15,396 bases of DNA from Berkiella sp964502705 (GCA_964502705.1 CAZCXZ010000085.1:1-15396), one strand, 5' to 3'; positions 7,580-15,148 are shown, numbered from the stretch's first letter. Notes: generated from the letters alone by a model not told the origin. Program-made: numbers and translations.

Positions 7580-8443
7580 TTAAGCTTCACACACATGAGC
7601 TGGTTGCGCTTTCTGATCAGCATCTGCGTGGTTTGATTTTGTTTGCTGTTTTAAGCGATCAATTTCTGCATAAGCTGAATGATTATGAATAGATTCAAAA
7701 TTTTCTGAACTGATTTTATAGCCCTTTACAGCGGGAATAGTATCAAGCGCCGCAGCGATATCGCGAACGGTGTCTTCAACAAAACGCGGGTTATCATAGG
7801 CTCGTTCGGTGACGGCTTTTTCATCTGCACGTTTTAAAATGCCATAAAGCTCGCAGGAGGCTTGGCTTTCCACTAATTCGATAATTGCTTTTAATGATAA
7901 GTCTGATGTTGCTCGTACAGTGACGGTGACATGGGAACGTTGGTTATGTGCACCATAATCGGCGATTTCTTTAGAACAGGGGCATAAGCTCGTTACTGGA
8001 ACCACAATCGTTGCAAAAATCTGTGCTTTGCCATTTTCTAATTCGCCACGAAGGCAAATATCATAATTCATCAAGCTTGCCGCTTTCGAGACGGGCGCAT
8101 ATTTATTAACAAAATAGGGGAATTTAACTTGTAGATAACCATAATTTGCTTGAAGGCGTTCAACCATGGCTTGCAGTGATTGTGGCAAATTAGCAATGCT
8201 TAACACGCACTCCTTTTCGTTGAGAATTTCAACAAAACGTGACATGTGGGTGCCTTTGATATTCTTTGGCAGATCGACCAACATATCAAAATGGGCAATC
8301 GAATGCTGGCGAATGGTTTGACCGTCAAAGTTGTCTTCAAAGATCACGGGATGGCAAAGGTCACGGATGCCTACACGGTCCACAGCCAGGTTACGCGAAT
8401 CTGGGCTATTTTGAATATCGGCCATGGGATCGTGAATTTGCAT
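7580..8443 (-). CDS. folE2: GTP cyclohydrolase I type B, FolE2
   Basis: FolE2 converts GTP to dihydroneopterin triphosphate, the first step of folate synthesis. It is structurally distinct from the zinc enzyme FolE1 and can use other metals. The 287-residue protein carries the family signature PVTSLCPCSKE with Cys154. His166 in YGAHNQRSH and Glu208 in RADEKAVTERAYDNPRFVED have the same spacing as the metal ligands known from Neisseria FolE2. The last 20 or so residues form a polar tail beyond the conserved core. The start at 8443 has AGGTTG about 11 bases upstream, and the internal ATG at codon 7 has no such signal. The gene begins 17 bases after the dxs stop and is most likely the last essential gene of the xseB-ispA-dxs-folE2 operon. 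I see no Zur-like operator in the short gap. Confidence 0.95.
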   Translation of the reverse strand: MQIHDPMADIQNSPDSRNLAVDRVGIRDLCHPVIFEDNFDGQTIRQHSIAHFDMLVDLPKNIKGTHMSRFVEILNEKECVLSIANLPQSLQAMVERLQANYGYLQVKFPYFVNKYAPVSKAASLMNYDICLRGELENGKAQIFATIVVPVTSLCPCSKEIADYGAHNQRSHVTVTVRATSDLSLKAIIELVESQASCELYGILKRADEKAVTERAYDNPRFVEDTVRDIAAALDTIPAVKGYKISSENFESIHNHSAYAEIDRLKQQTKSNHADADQKAQPAHVCEA

Positions 8444-8460
8444 CGTTTTAACAACCTATT

Positions 8461-10371
8461 TTATGTATTCACAGTATTTATTGTATAGGGCGACTCTAAT
8501 GGAGAATCTGACTCTTTACAAGACTGATTGCTGACTTTTTTCTGAATAGCTTCAAGAATATGGGTTTCATCAAGGCCACAGCTTGCTAGCATCTCTTCTT
8601 GCGTGCCGTGTTCGACGAAGTAATCAGGTAGCCCAAAATTCATGACGGGGTTCTGGTGGCCATATTTTTGTAAGCAAGCGTTAACACCTTCACCAGCGCC
8701 GCCTATAACCACGTTTTCTTCGAGTGTGACGAGCAAAGTATGCTTTTTCGCTAAAGCAATCATCATTTCTTCATCAAGTGGTTTAACAAAACGCATATTC
8801 ACCAAAGTTGCGTCTAATTTTTGAGCAACCTTGCTGGCGGTTGTGAACATGGCGCCAAAGCTTAATATCGCAATATCTTTACCTTCTTTGATGAGCTCGG
8901 CTTTACCGATAGGCAGTGCCTGCAATTTTTCATCGAAGGTTGTTTGTGGACCACTTCCGCGCGGATAGCGTACGGCAGCAGGGCCACAGGCTTGCAAACC
9001 GGTGTAAAGCATATGACGGCATTCGTTGGCATCTTTAGGTGCCATGATAAGCATATTGGGAATACAACGCAGGTAGCTAAAATCAAAATTACCGGAATGG
9101 GTTGGCCCATCACTGACAAGACCGGCTCTGTCAATTGCAAATAATACGGGTAAATTCTGAATCGCGACATCATGAATTAATTGATCATAAGCGCGTTGTA
9201 AAAAGGTCGAATAAATGGCAACAACGGGTTTCATATTGTCACAGGCTAAGCCTGCCGCTAAAGTGACGCTGTGTTGTTCTGCAATGCCCACATCAAAATA
9301 GCGTTTTGGAAATTCCTTAGCAAAACGAACTAATCCGGAGCCTTCACACATGGCAGGCGTAATTGCGACAAGACGTGGTTCAATAAGCGCCATCTCACAT
9401 AACCAATCTCCCAACACATCCGAATAGCTTGGCATGGTGGGTTTACTTGATTTAGGCGAATCGGTTTTTGGTGTATAGAAACCTTTAGTGACACCATGAT
9501 ATTTAATAGGGTCCGCTTCAGCTGGCGCATAGCCTTTGCCTTTTTGTGTGATCACATGCAAAAGCTGTGGCCCTTTTAAGGCTTTGACATTTTGCAGGGT
9601 TTTAACGGTGGTTGCTAAATCATGACCATCGATTGGGCCAATATAGTTAAACCCCATTTCTTCGAATAACGTGCCTGGCACTATCATGCCTTTGATATGT
9701 TCTTCTGTTTTGCGCGCAAATTCCCAAACAGGTGGCATGCGACTTAATACACGTTTACTTCCTTTGCGAACTGTCGTGTAAAGCTTGCTGGATAAGATCC
9801 GTGAAAAATAATTCGATAAGGCACCAACATTGCCTGAAATAGACATATCGTTATCGTTTAGTATCACTAACAAATCAGCTTTAATATCGCCTGCGTGATT
9901 TAGTGCTTCAAATGCCATCCCAGCCGTCATCGCGCCATCACCAATAACGGCGATCGCTCTACCGGGTTCTTGCGACATTTGCTTGGCAATCGTCATTCCA
10001 AGGGCCGCGCTGATGGAAGTACTTGAATGCCCAACACCAAACGCATCATAGGGGCTTTCTTCACGTCGAGGAAAAGGGGCAAGTCCTGCTTGTTGGCGAA
10101 TAGAACGAAATTGGTCGCGTCTTTCGGTTAAGATTTTATGAGGATAAGCCTGATGGCCAACATCCCAGACTAGACGATCAAGAGGCGTATTAAACACATA
10201 ATGCAATGCAATAGTCAGCTCAACGGTACCCAACCCCGCCGCTAAATGTCCACCCGTTTCATTTAAAGATTCTAATAAAAATTGACGCAGGCCAGTAGCA
10301 ACTTCAGGCAGTTGCTCGATAGACAAATTTCGCAAATCAGCAGGAGAGTAGATGGAATCGAATATGCCCAC
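8461..10371 (-). CDS. dxs: 1-deoxy-D-xylulose-5-phosphate synthase Dxs
   Basis: This thiamine-diphosphate enzyme joins pyruvate and glyceraldehyde 3-phosphate to make DXP, feeding isoprenoids, thiamine and pyridoxal. The 636-residue protein has His42 in ETGGHLAAGLGTVEL, WDVGHQAYPHKIL (69-81), the TPP motif GDGAMTAG (144-151) with NDNDMSIS (172-179), and catalytic Glu365 in VGIAEQHSVT. The transketolase pyrimidine domain and C-terminal domain follow. In DRAGLVSDGPTHSG (414-427) there is one residue fewer than in the usual VG-x-DG form, although the Arg, Asp and His positions are kept. The start codon is GTG, set directly against the ispA TAA, with GGAAGGGA just upstream inside ispA. The start is supported by alignment of the IYSPADLR region with other Dxs proteins. 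Confidence 0.96.
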   Translation of the reverse strand: MGIFDSIYSPADLRNLSIEQLPEVATGLRQFLLESLNETGGHLAAGLGTVELTIALHYVFNTPLDRLVWDVGHQAYPHKILTERRDQFRSIRQQAGLAPFPRREESPYDAFGVGHSSTSISAALGMTIAKQMSQEPGRAIAVIGDGAMTAGMAFEALNHAGDIKADLLVILNDNDMSISGNVGALSNYFSRILSSKLYTTVRKGSKRVLSRMPPVWEFARKTEEHIKGMIVPGTLFEEMGFNYIGPIDGHDLATTVKTLQNVKALKGPQLLHVITQKGKGYAPAEADPIKYHGVTKGFYTPKTDSPKSSKPTMPSYSDVLGDWLCEMALIEPRLVAITPAMCEGSGLVRFAKEFPKRYFDVGIAEQHSVTLAAGLACDNMKPVVAIYSTFLQRAYDQLIHDVAIQNLPVLFAIDRAGLVSDGPTHSGNFDFSYLRCIPNMLIMAPKDANECRHMLYTGLQACGPAAVRYPRGSGPQTTFDEKLQALPIGKAELIKEGKDIAILSFGAMFTTASKVAQKLDATLVNMRFVKPLDEEMMIALAKKHTLLVTLEENVVIGGAGEGVNACLQKYGHQNPVMNFGLPDYFVEHGTQEEMLASCGLDETHILEAIQKKVSNQSCKESDSPLESPYTINTVNT

Positions 10372-11256
10372 TTAGGTTTCCCTTCCGACAATGTAAGCCG
10401 CTAAAGCGCGTAAAGGTTCGGCCTTAGGGCCAAACGATTCTAAATGAGCCAGGCTTTGTGTATAGCAGTCGGTGAGATACTGTGAGGTTGCATCAAGGCC
10501 AAGCAAGGTAACAAAAGTGCACTTTTGATTTTTCGCGTCTTGCCCCGGCTTTTTACCCATGGTCTCACTGTTTCCTAATGCATCTAAAAGATCGTCTTTG
10601 ATCTGAAAGGCGAGGCCAATCGCCAAGCCAAAATTATGTAAGCTACTTAAATCAGATTCGCTTGCGCCACCGGCAATAGCGCCACATTGTACACTGGCTG
10701 CAATCAGAGCCCCAGTCTTTGCGCCATGCATTTGGCATAATTGCGCATAAGAAAGTGTTTTTCCTTCGGCTTCGATATCTAAGGCCTGTCCTTGTACCAT
10801 GCCAAATGGTCCAGCTGAGCGAGATAGGGTCTGAATAATTCTTAAGTTAGTTAGTTGCGTTCTTTCTGAGAGACCGCTGGTTTGCGACAAAATATCAAAG
10901 GCCAATGTTAAGAGCGCATCACCCGCTAATATGGCTGTGGCTTCACTAAACGCTTTGTGGCAGGTCGGTTTGCCGCGTCGCAGATCATCATTATCCATGG
11001 CAGGCAGATCATCATGGATGAGGGAATAACAGTGTATGAGTTCGATGGCAACGGCAATCGGATCAATGACATTTTCAGGTGTATCAAACAGAGCTGCACT
11101 TTGATAAGCCAAATAGGGGCGCAGACGCTTACCGCCATTTAAGCAGGCATAGCGCATCGCTTCATATAGGGGAGTTTCATTGTTTTGCGCAGGCAAATAA
11201 TCATTCAACAACCCTGCGAGACGATCTTGGCAGGCAGTCATTTGCAAACGCATCAT
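10372..11256 (-). CDS. ispA: Farnesyl diphosphate synthase IspA (short-chain polyprenyl synthase)
   Basis: IspA condenses isopentenyl diphosphate with dimethylallyl and geranyl diphosphate to give farnesyl diphosphate for ubiquinone and undecaprenyl carriers. The 294-residue all-helical enzyme has GGKRLRP (41-47), the first Asp-rich motif DDLPAMD (82-88), KTGALI (180-185) and the second Asp-rich motif QIKDDLLD (218-225). The residues before the first motif, CYSLIH, are those of bacterial farnesyl synthases. The start is at one of two adjacent ATGs, preceded by a weak GAGAA, six bases after the xseB stop. The stop codon touches the GTG of dxs. The product and dxs serve the same pathway. Confidence 0.94.
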   Translation of the reverse strand: MMRLQMTACQDRLAGLLNDYLPAQNNETPLYEAMRYACLNGGKRLRPYLAYQSAALFDTPENVIDPIAVAIELIHCYSLIHDDLPAMDNDDLRRGKPTCHKAFSEATAILAGDALLTLAFDILSQTSGLSERTQLTNLRIIQTLSRSAGPFGMVQGQALDIEAEGKTLSYAQLCQMHGAKTGALIAASVQCGAIAGGASESDLSSLHNFGLAIGLAFQIKDDLLDALGNSETMGKKPGQDAKNQKCTFVTLLGLDATSQYLTDCYTQSLAHLESFGPKAEPLRALAAYIVGRET

Positions 11257-11262
11257 AGTGAT

Positions 11263-11497
11263 TTATTTCTCGGGTGCTTCGTTATCATTCATCAGTTGCT
11301 GAACGCGTTGCTCTGCTTGGCGTAAAGCCTGCTGGCAGTGTCTTGCTAAAGCAACACCTTCTTCAAAGCGCGATAAAGCCTCTTCAAGGCTGAGTTCGCC
11401 GCTCTCCATTTTATTCACAATGGTTTCTAATTTCTGGAGCGACCCTTCAAAGTCTGGTACGGCTTTNNNNNNNNNNTGCTGTTTTTTTGTTAGCCAC
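11263..11497 (-). CDS. xseB: Exodeoxyribonuclease VII small subunit XseB, interrupted by an N-run
   Basis: The 67 codons downstream of the ten N encode a clear XseB: PDFEGSLQKLETIVNKM, ESGELSLEEAL, FEEGVALARHCQQAL and AEQRVQQL, ending NDNEAPEK. XseB binds XseA to form the nuclease that degrades single-stranded DNA to short oligomers. Upstream of the N-run the minus strand reads GTG GCT AAC AAA AAA ACA GCA, giving MANKKTA, a natural XseB start. That start is out of frame with the body if exactly ten bases are missing. The N-run is therefore probably a gap of unknown length rather than ten true bases. With the gap closed in frame, the protein would be near the usual 75-80 residues. No good ribosome-binding site precedes the GTG, so the start is provisional. 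It is the first gene of the isoprenoid operon. Confidence 0.85.
11467..11476. other. Run of ten N (assembly gap)
   Basis: Ten undetermined bases fall inside the 5' part of xseB. The flanking reading frames do not join across ten bases, so the length is likely a placeholder. Confidence 0.95.
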
Positions 11498-11651
11498 TAG
11501 ATTTATATTTTCAATCAAAACCAAGAAGTTATCGTAGACCGGGGTTTGGGTCAATGGTCAAACAGGAATTTTATGATTAAGCAAACTAGAATATACATAT
11601 TGGCGAAGGGGACATCGCCGTTTTGCTGAATACGTTAACAGGATATGACAA
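11498..11651. promoter_or_regulatory. Divergent xseB/pomA control region
   Basis: This 154-base gap must hold promoters for both operons. Toward xseB, TATAAA (11507-11502, minus) is a good -10 but would start transcription about at the GTG. A more distant option is TTGACC with TAACTT 17 bases on. Toward pomA, TAGAAT at 11587-11592 is a good -10 match without a clear -35. Other structure: a tandem heptamer GGTCAAT-GGTCAAA (11549-11562), and a leader hairpin GGCGA/TCGCC (11602-11606 with 11615-11619) followed by GTTTT. The pomA ribosome-binding site AGGAT ends seven bases before its ATG. None of the promoter calls is firm. Confidence 0.35.
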
Positions 11652-12410
11652 ATGGATATTGGTACCATTCTTGGCTTAATTGGTGGGGCGTATGTACTTT
11701 ACTGGTCGATTGCATCCGAAGGGGGCAGTCTTACTACTTTTATGAATCCTCACCCTGTCATGGTTGTAATCGGCGGTACCACGGTCGTCATGCTGATGAA
11801 ATTCGGTGTTAAACGTTTCTTGGCTGCATTTAAAACCGCTATGCATGCTTTTGTATTCAAAAAATTCAGTCCTGAAGCAATCATCGAAGAGTCTGTGAAA
11901 ATGGCAGAAGCCGCTCGTAAAGGTGGGCTGCTGTCATTAGAAGGCATGGAAATTAGTCATCCTTTTCTCAAAAAAGGGGTGCAGCTATTAATCGATGGTC
12001 ATGAGCCTGATGTCGTTCGTAAAATTCTTTCCAAAGAAATGAATCTAACCGTTGAGCGTCACATGTGGAGCCAGAAAGTCTTTAAAGCAATTGGTGAAGC
12101 GGGCCCTGCGATGGGGATGATAGGAACGTTGATGGGTTTAGTACTCATGATGTCAAACATGAGTGATCCTAAGGCGATTGGTCCTGCGATGGCTATTGCG
12201 TTGTTAGCAACATTATACGGAGCTGTTATGGCAAACATGATTGCATTACCTATTGCTGAAAAGCTGGAATTACGGTCAACAGAAGAACGCACTGCTAAGG
12301 CGTTAGTGATTGATGCACTGATGGGTATTCAAGCAGGTCAAAATCCGCGAGTCATCGAAGAAGCACTGAAAAATTATTTACCCAGCAAAGGACGTGGAGC
12401 TGAAAAATAA
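11652..12410 (+). CDS. pomA: Flagellar motor stator protein PomA (MotA family)
   Basis: This inner-membrane protein forms the ion-driven stator with MotB/PomB and pushes on the flagellar rotor. The 252-residue length matches Vibrio PomA rather than the longer E. coli MotA. Four membrane segments are visible at about 4-21, 33-49, 151-171 and 178-200, with a cytoplasmic loop between the second and third. Conserved parts include GPAMGMIGTLMGLV with the functional proline Pro152, DPKAIGPAMAIALLATLYG, LPIAEKLELRS, and the C-terminal NPRVIEEALKNYLPSK. The stop TAA shares its A with the pomB ATG. No flagellar structural or chemotaxis genes lie within the window. As I recall, pomAB next to xseB-ispA-dxs is the arrangement found in Vibrio, which supports the PomA naming. 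Sodium dependence is inference. Confidence 0.92.
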   Translation: MDIGTILGLIGGAYVLYWSIASEGGSLTTFMNPHPVMVVIGGTTVVMLMKFGVKRFLAAFKTAMHAFVFKKFSPEAIIEESVKMAEAARKGGLLSLEGMEISHPFLKKGVQLLIDGHEPDVVRKILSKEMNLTVERHMWSQKVFKAIGEAGPAMGMIGTLMGLVLMMSNMSDPKAIGPAMAIALLATLYGAVMANMIALPIAEKLELRSTEERTAKALVIDALMGIQAGQNPRVIEEALKNYLPSKGRGAEK

Positions 12411-13432
12411 TGTCTCATGCTGCGCACGATGACGATGATGGTCCACCAGAAGGTCACCAAAAAGCGGGTGAAGGCTGGGTTGTTACCTTCGCAGACATGA
12501 TGTCATTGTTGATGAGCTTTTTCGTATTGTTATTATCGTTCTCTGAACAAGACTCTGCAAAATTTAAAGAAGTGGGTGGTTCATTAGAAAAAGCCTTTGG
12601 GGTACAACGCGATATTGTTGCTTATGAGATCCCTAAAGGAACCAGTATTGTTGCGAAAGAATTTAGCCCTGGCAAACCTTCACCAACAGTGTTAAATGAG
12701 GTTAGACAAAAAACCACCGATGAAAATAAAATGAGCTTAGATTTTGATGATAAACGTATTCCCATGCATGGTGTTGAAGGCAGTGATGTCAGCCAAGGGG
12801 GTAAAGAAAAAGGCGTTACCAATCAAGATAAAGCGGCGATACAAAAAGCGAAAGAGCAAAAGCGAATTGAAATTACTGAAAAATTAGCGCAAACCTTAGC
12901 GAAGGAAATCTTGCAAGGTTTAATTGAAGTAGAAGCGAAAGATCAGCGAATTATCATCAGAGTGCTTGAGCAAGGTTCTTTTGCCAATGGTGATGATACC
13001 ATCCAAGCTGCGTTTATACCGATTTTGAATAGGATATCAACATTTTTAGAATTAATTCCTGGTCAAATCGATGTTGCAGGTTACACTGATGATACCCCAG
13101 TTGCGAATCGATTGTATCGTTCAAATTGGGAGCTATCAGCGGGACGTGCAATTGCCGTTGCACGCTATTTGTCAGAAGAAAGGCAAGTAAGCAAAAAGCG
13201 GTTTGTTATTTTAGGCTACGGCGATTCGCACCCTTTGTATCCTAATGATACCAAAGAAAATCGCTTAAAAAATCGTCGTGTGGAAATTAGTATTGTGCAA
13301 GATGACAATCCACAAATGGAACCTGTTAAGGTGCCACCTAAGGATGATGAAGTGAAAAAACAAGTGCGTGAAATTTACGTGAACCAACCAACGAAATTAC
13401 CGATTACGACGACACCCAAACAGGTTGATTAA
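12410..13432 (+). CDS. pomB: Flagellar motor stator protein PomB (MotB family, OmpA-like domain)
   Basis: PomB is the peptidoglycan-anchored half of the stator. The 340-residue protein has an acidic, histidine-containing cytoplasmic N-terminus (1-22) and a single membrane helix at about 24-44. The ion-binding aspartate is Asp29 in WVVTFADMMSLLMSFFVLLL, a form closer to sodium-type PomB than to proton-type MotB. A charged, lysine-rich periplasmic linker follows at about 85-165. The OmpA-like domain at about 180-296 has FANGDDTI, AGYTDDTPV, WELSAGRA and ENRLKNRRVEI. A short Pro/Thr-rich tail closes the protein. Translation is probably coupled to pomA by the shared TAATG. The PilZ gene follows 12 bases after the stop. 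Confidence 0.92.
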   Translation: MSHAAHDDDDGPPEGHQKAGEGWVVTFADMMSLLMSFFVLLLSFSEQDSAKFKEVGGSLEKAFGVQRDIVAYEIPKGTSIVAKEFSPGKPSPTVLNEVRQKTTDENKMSLDFDDKRIPMHGVEGSDVSQGGKEKGVTNQDKAAIQKAKEQKRIEITEKLAQTLAKEILQGLIEVEAKDQRIIIRVLEQGSFANGDDTIQAAFIPILNRISTFLELIPGQIDVAGYTDDTPVANRLYRSNWELSAGRAIAVARYLSEERQVSKKRFVILGYGDSHPLYPNDTKENRLKNRRVEISIVQDDNPQMEPVKVPPKDDEVKKQVREIYVNQPTKLPITTTPKQVD

Positions 13433-13444
13433 AAGGGCCGAGCT

Positions 13445-14050
13445 ATGAAAGATGAACGACGCCGTTACTTTCGCATTGAAGATGAAATCATCTTGACATG
13501 GCACGTTTTGACTGCTCAAGAAAAAGAAAAGGGATTAGAGCGCTTTAAACGCGGTGAAATTCATTATCCGGATTCAGCGGGATTATTTTTATCAATGGAA
13601 GCTGATTTGCTTGATGCATTTCAGATCATCGGTGCTCGACAACCTGAATTAGCACAAGCGCTGGAATTAATGAACCGAAAAATTAACTTAGTTGCTAGAA
13701 CCATGACAGTGGACGAGTCAATGCAAACGCTGCTTGACGAAAAAGTTCAGCCAGTTTCCATTAGTGCTAGTGGTATCTCATTTGAATCGCCAATACCTGC
13801 TACACAAGGTGATGCGATCCAATTAGAAATGGTGTTGTTACCGGAAAAAGTTTACATTTTATGTTTTGGAGCCATCGTTGACTGTGTGCCTTTACAAGAA
13901 TCAGAAAGCAATGATCCAATCAATCTTTTTCGCATTAATGTAGACTTTGTGACTATCCGTGACGACGATATTGAGCGCTTAGTGCAGCATATTATGCGCA
14001 AAGAAGTAGAATTTTTACGTGCCAGACGAATGTCCCGACAAAAGGACTAA
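13445..14050 (+). CDS. PilZ-domain protein with widely separated motifs
   Basis: PilZ domains bind cyclic di-GMP through an RxxxR motif and a D/NxSxxG motif. This 201-residue soluble protein opens with ERRRYFRIED, giving RxxxR at Arg6-Arg10. The second motif lies far away, in PVSISASGISFES, where Ser105 replaces the usual Asp or Asn before Ser107 and Gly110. The intervening 90 or so residues are predicted from composition to be mostly helical. Beta-rich segments follow (IQLEMVLL, VYILCFGAIVDC, INVDFVTI), and a basic helical tail ends the protein. It starts 12 bases after pomB with an AAGGG signal, so it is probably co-transcribed with the stator genes. By analogy with YcgR it could adjust motor function in response to cyclic di-GMP. 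Ligand binding is uncertain because of the Ser105 substitution. Confidence 0.8.
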   Translation: MKDERRRYFRIEDEIILTWHVLTAQEKEKGLERFKRGEIHYPDSAGLFLSMEADLLDAFQIIGARQPELAQALELMNRKINLVARTMTVDESMQTLLDEKVQPVSISASGISFESPIPATQGDAIQLEMVLLPEKVYILCFGAIVDCVPLQESESNDPINLFRINVDFVTIRDDDIERLVQHIMRKEVEFLRARRMSRQKD

Positions 14051-14115
14051 ATTGACTGTATTTTTACGCTAAAATCACTTACGTCTTGCCTACAGACCTT
14101 CCATCACGGTCCGTG

Positions 14116-14144
14116 TGTACATTCAAAATCCCTTTTGATACACT
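14116..14144 (+). promoter_or_regulatory. Candidate promoter for the DUF445-upp group
   Basis: TGTACA (14116-14121) and TACACT (14139-14144) are 17 bases apart. The second element is preceded by TG in the extended -10 position (14136-14137). Start of transcription would be near 14151, giving a short leader. Each hexamer matches its consensus at four of six bases, so support is moderate. A small palindrome CACGG-T-CCGTG (14105-14115) lies immediately upstream and could be an operator. Confidence 0.4.
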
Positions 14145-14173
14145 TCTCTAACTTTTTGAAAGACCTCACTTTA

Positions 14174-14911
14174 ATGGTTAGTATCATGAATTCTAGCAGT
14201 TCAATCCGCGGCTTGTTTAATGTGAGTTTTGCTACGAATGCGATGGCTGCAGCTGTTGTTGGCTTGAGTTATTGCTTTGTAAATACACCTTACCAACCCG
14301 TATTAAGTAGTGTAGGCTGCTACGCGTTATCCGGTGCGCTAACAAATTGGTTAGCTATCTACATGCTGTTTGAGAAAGTCCCTTTTTTGTATGGTTCTGG
14401 TGTGATCCCTGAACGTTTTGAATCTTTCAAAGCAGGCATGCGCAATTTAATCATGCAAGAATTTTTCACAGCAGAAAATATTGATGCTGTGATAGCACAA
14501 AGTAACGATAAGAAAAAATGGCGTGCACTCGCTGATGAGCTTGATTACGACAAAATGTACGATGCGCTCACGGAAGGCTTATTACAATCGCAAATGGGAA
14601 AACTCCTAGCGATGGTAGGTGGACAAACCGCAATTGAATCATTGCGAGCACCGGTACAAGGCAAGTTGAAAACGGTTATTGAAGATACGCTTAGTGATGA
14701 GCATCTACAACAACAAGTGATGAATAAGTTTCAAAATCAAGAGCAATTTTTAAGCAAAATTGAAGGGATTGTAGAGCGCCGCTTAGAAGCACTCACACCT
14801 AAAATGGTAAAAAATATCATCCAAAAAATGATACGCGAGCATTTAGGATGGCTCGTGGTTTGGGGTGGGGTATTCGGTGGATTAATAGGATTGGTGGCAA
14901 ATTTTGTATAA
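14174..14911 (+). CDS. DUF445 family membrane protein
   Basis: The family signature GALTNWLAIYMLFEKVPFLYGSGVIPERFESFKAGMR identifies a DUF445 protein; its members have no established biochemical role. From the ATG at 14174 the product is 245 residues. A hydrophobic segment near the N-terminus and a second one covering VLSSVGCYALSGALTNW anchor it, a long helical charged middle region follows, and a last membrane segment (GWLVVWGGVFGGLIGLVANFV) closes it. The start is uncertain: a TTG at 14135 and a second ATG at 14186 share the frame, and none has a strong ribosome-binding site. I prefer 14174 because a weak GAAAGA precedes it and it lies downstream of the promoter candidate. It lies 123 bases after the PilZ gene, so it probably begins a separate transcript. 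Confidence 0.8.
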   Translation: MVSIMNSSSSIRGLFNVSFATNAMAAAVVGLSYCFVNTPYQPVLSSVGCYALSGALTNWLAIYMLFEKVPFLYGSGVIPERFESFKAGMRNLIMQEFFTAENIDAVIAQSNDKKKWRALADELDYDKMYDALTEGLLQSQMGKLLAMVGGQTAIESLRAPVQGKLKTVIEDTLSDEHLQQQVMNKFQNQEQFLSKIEGIVERRLEALTPKMVKNIIQKMIREHLGWLVVWGGVFGGLIGLVANFV

Positions 14912-14912
14912 G

Positions 14913-15128
14913 ATGTGCACGATGAATAAAGAAAAATCGTTTAACGAATATTTGATTTTTTTACGAGAATCAATCGATAATCTAGCAAAATATTGGCAAA
15001 TAATTGGTCATGACAATCCCTATATTAAGGATATTAATGCGGGTCTTAACCATGTGGATCCTTTTATTATTTATAAAGCCAGTATCGCAGCCTCTATGCT
15101 GCTAGAAGATCGGTCGATTTATCATTAA
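14913..15128 (+). CDS. Small hypothetical protein
   Basis: I do not recognise this 71-residue protein. It has no signal peptide or membrane segment and is rich in Ile, Asn, Lys and Tyr. It has a charged start (NKEKSFNEYLIFLRESIDNL) and a recognisable-looking core, YWQIIGHDNPYIKDINAG, followed by HVDPFIIYKASIAASMLL. Two in-frame ATGs (14913 and 14922) are available, with no clear ribosome-binding site. The first lies one base after the DUF445 stop, so translation by coupling is likely. The upp gene starts about 20 bases downstream. The reading frame, the tight spacing and the sensible amino-acid composition favour a real gene, but length alone gives limited support. Confidence 0.55.
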   Translation: MCTMNKEKSFNEYLIFLRESIDNLAKYWQIIGHDNPYIKDINAGLNHVDPFIIYKASIAASMLLEDRSIYH

Positions 15129-15148
15129 CCGCATTGGAGAACATGGCG

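Noticed and set aside
8246..8488. Plus-strand open frame opposite folE2
   Set aside because: It lies antisense to a complete FolE2, has no ribosome-binding site and no recognisable domains.
8862..9173. 103-residue open frame on the minus strand inside dxs
   Set aside because: It is a same-strand shifted frame within a fully conserved Dxs sequence, with no family features.
11602..11624. Sigma-28 type flagellar promoter before pomA (GCCG followed by T-run)
   Set aside because: The GCCGATAA box is not matched beyond GCCG, and no TAAA element occurs at the right distance upstream.
14052..14080. TTGACT followed by TAAAAT after the PilZ gene as a promoter
   Set aside because: The spacing of about 12 bases is too short for a sigma-70 promoter.
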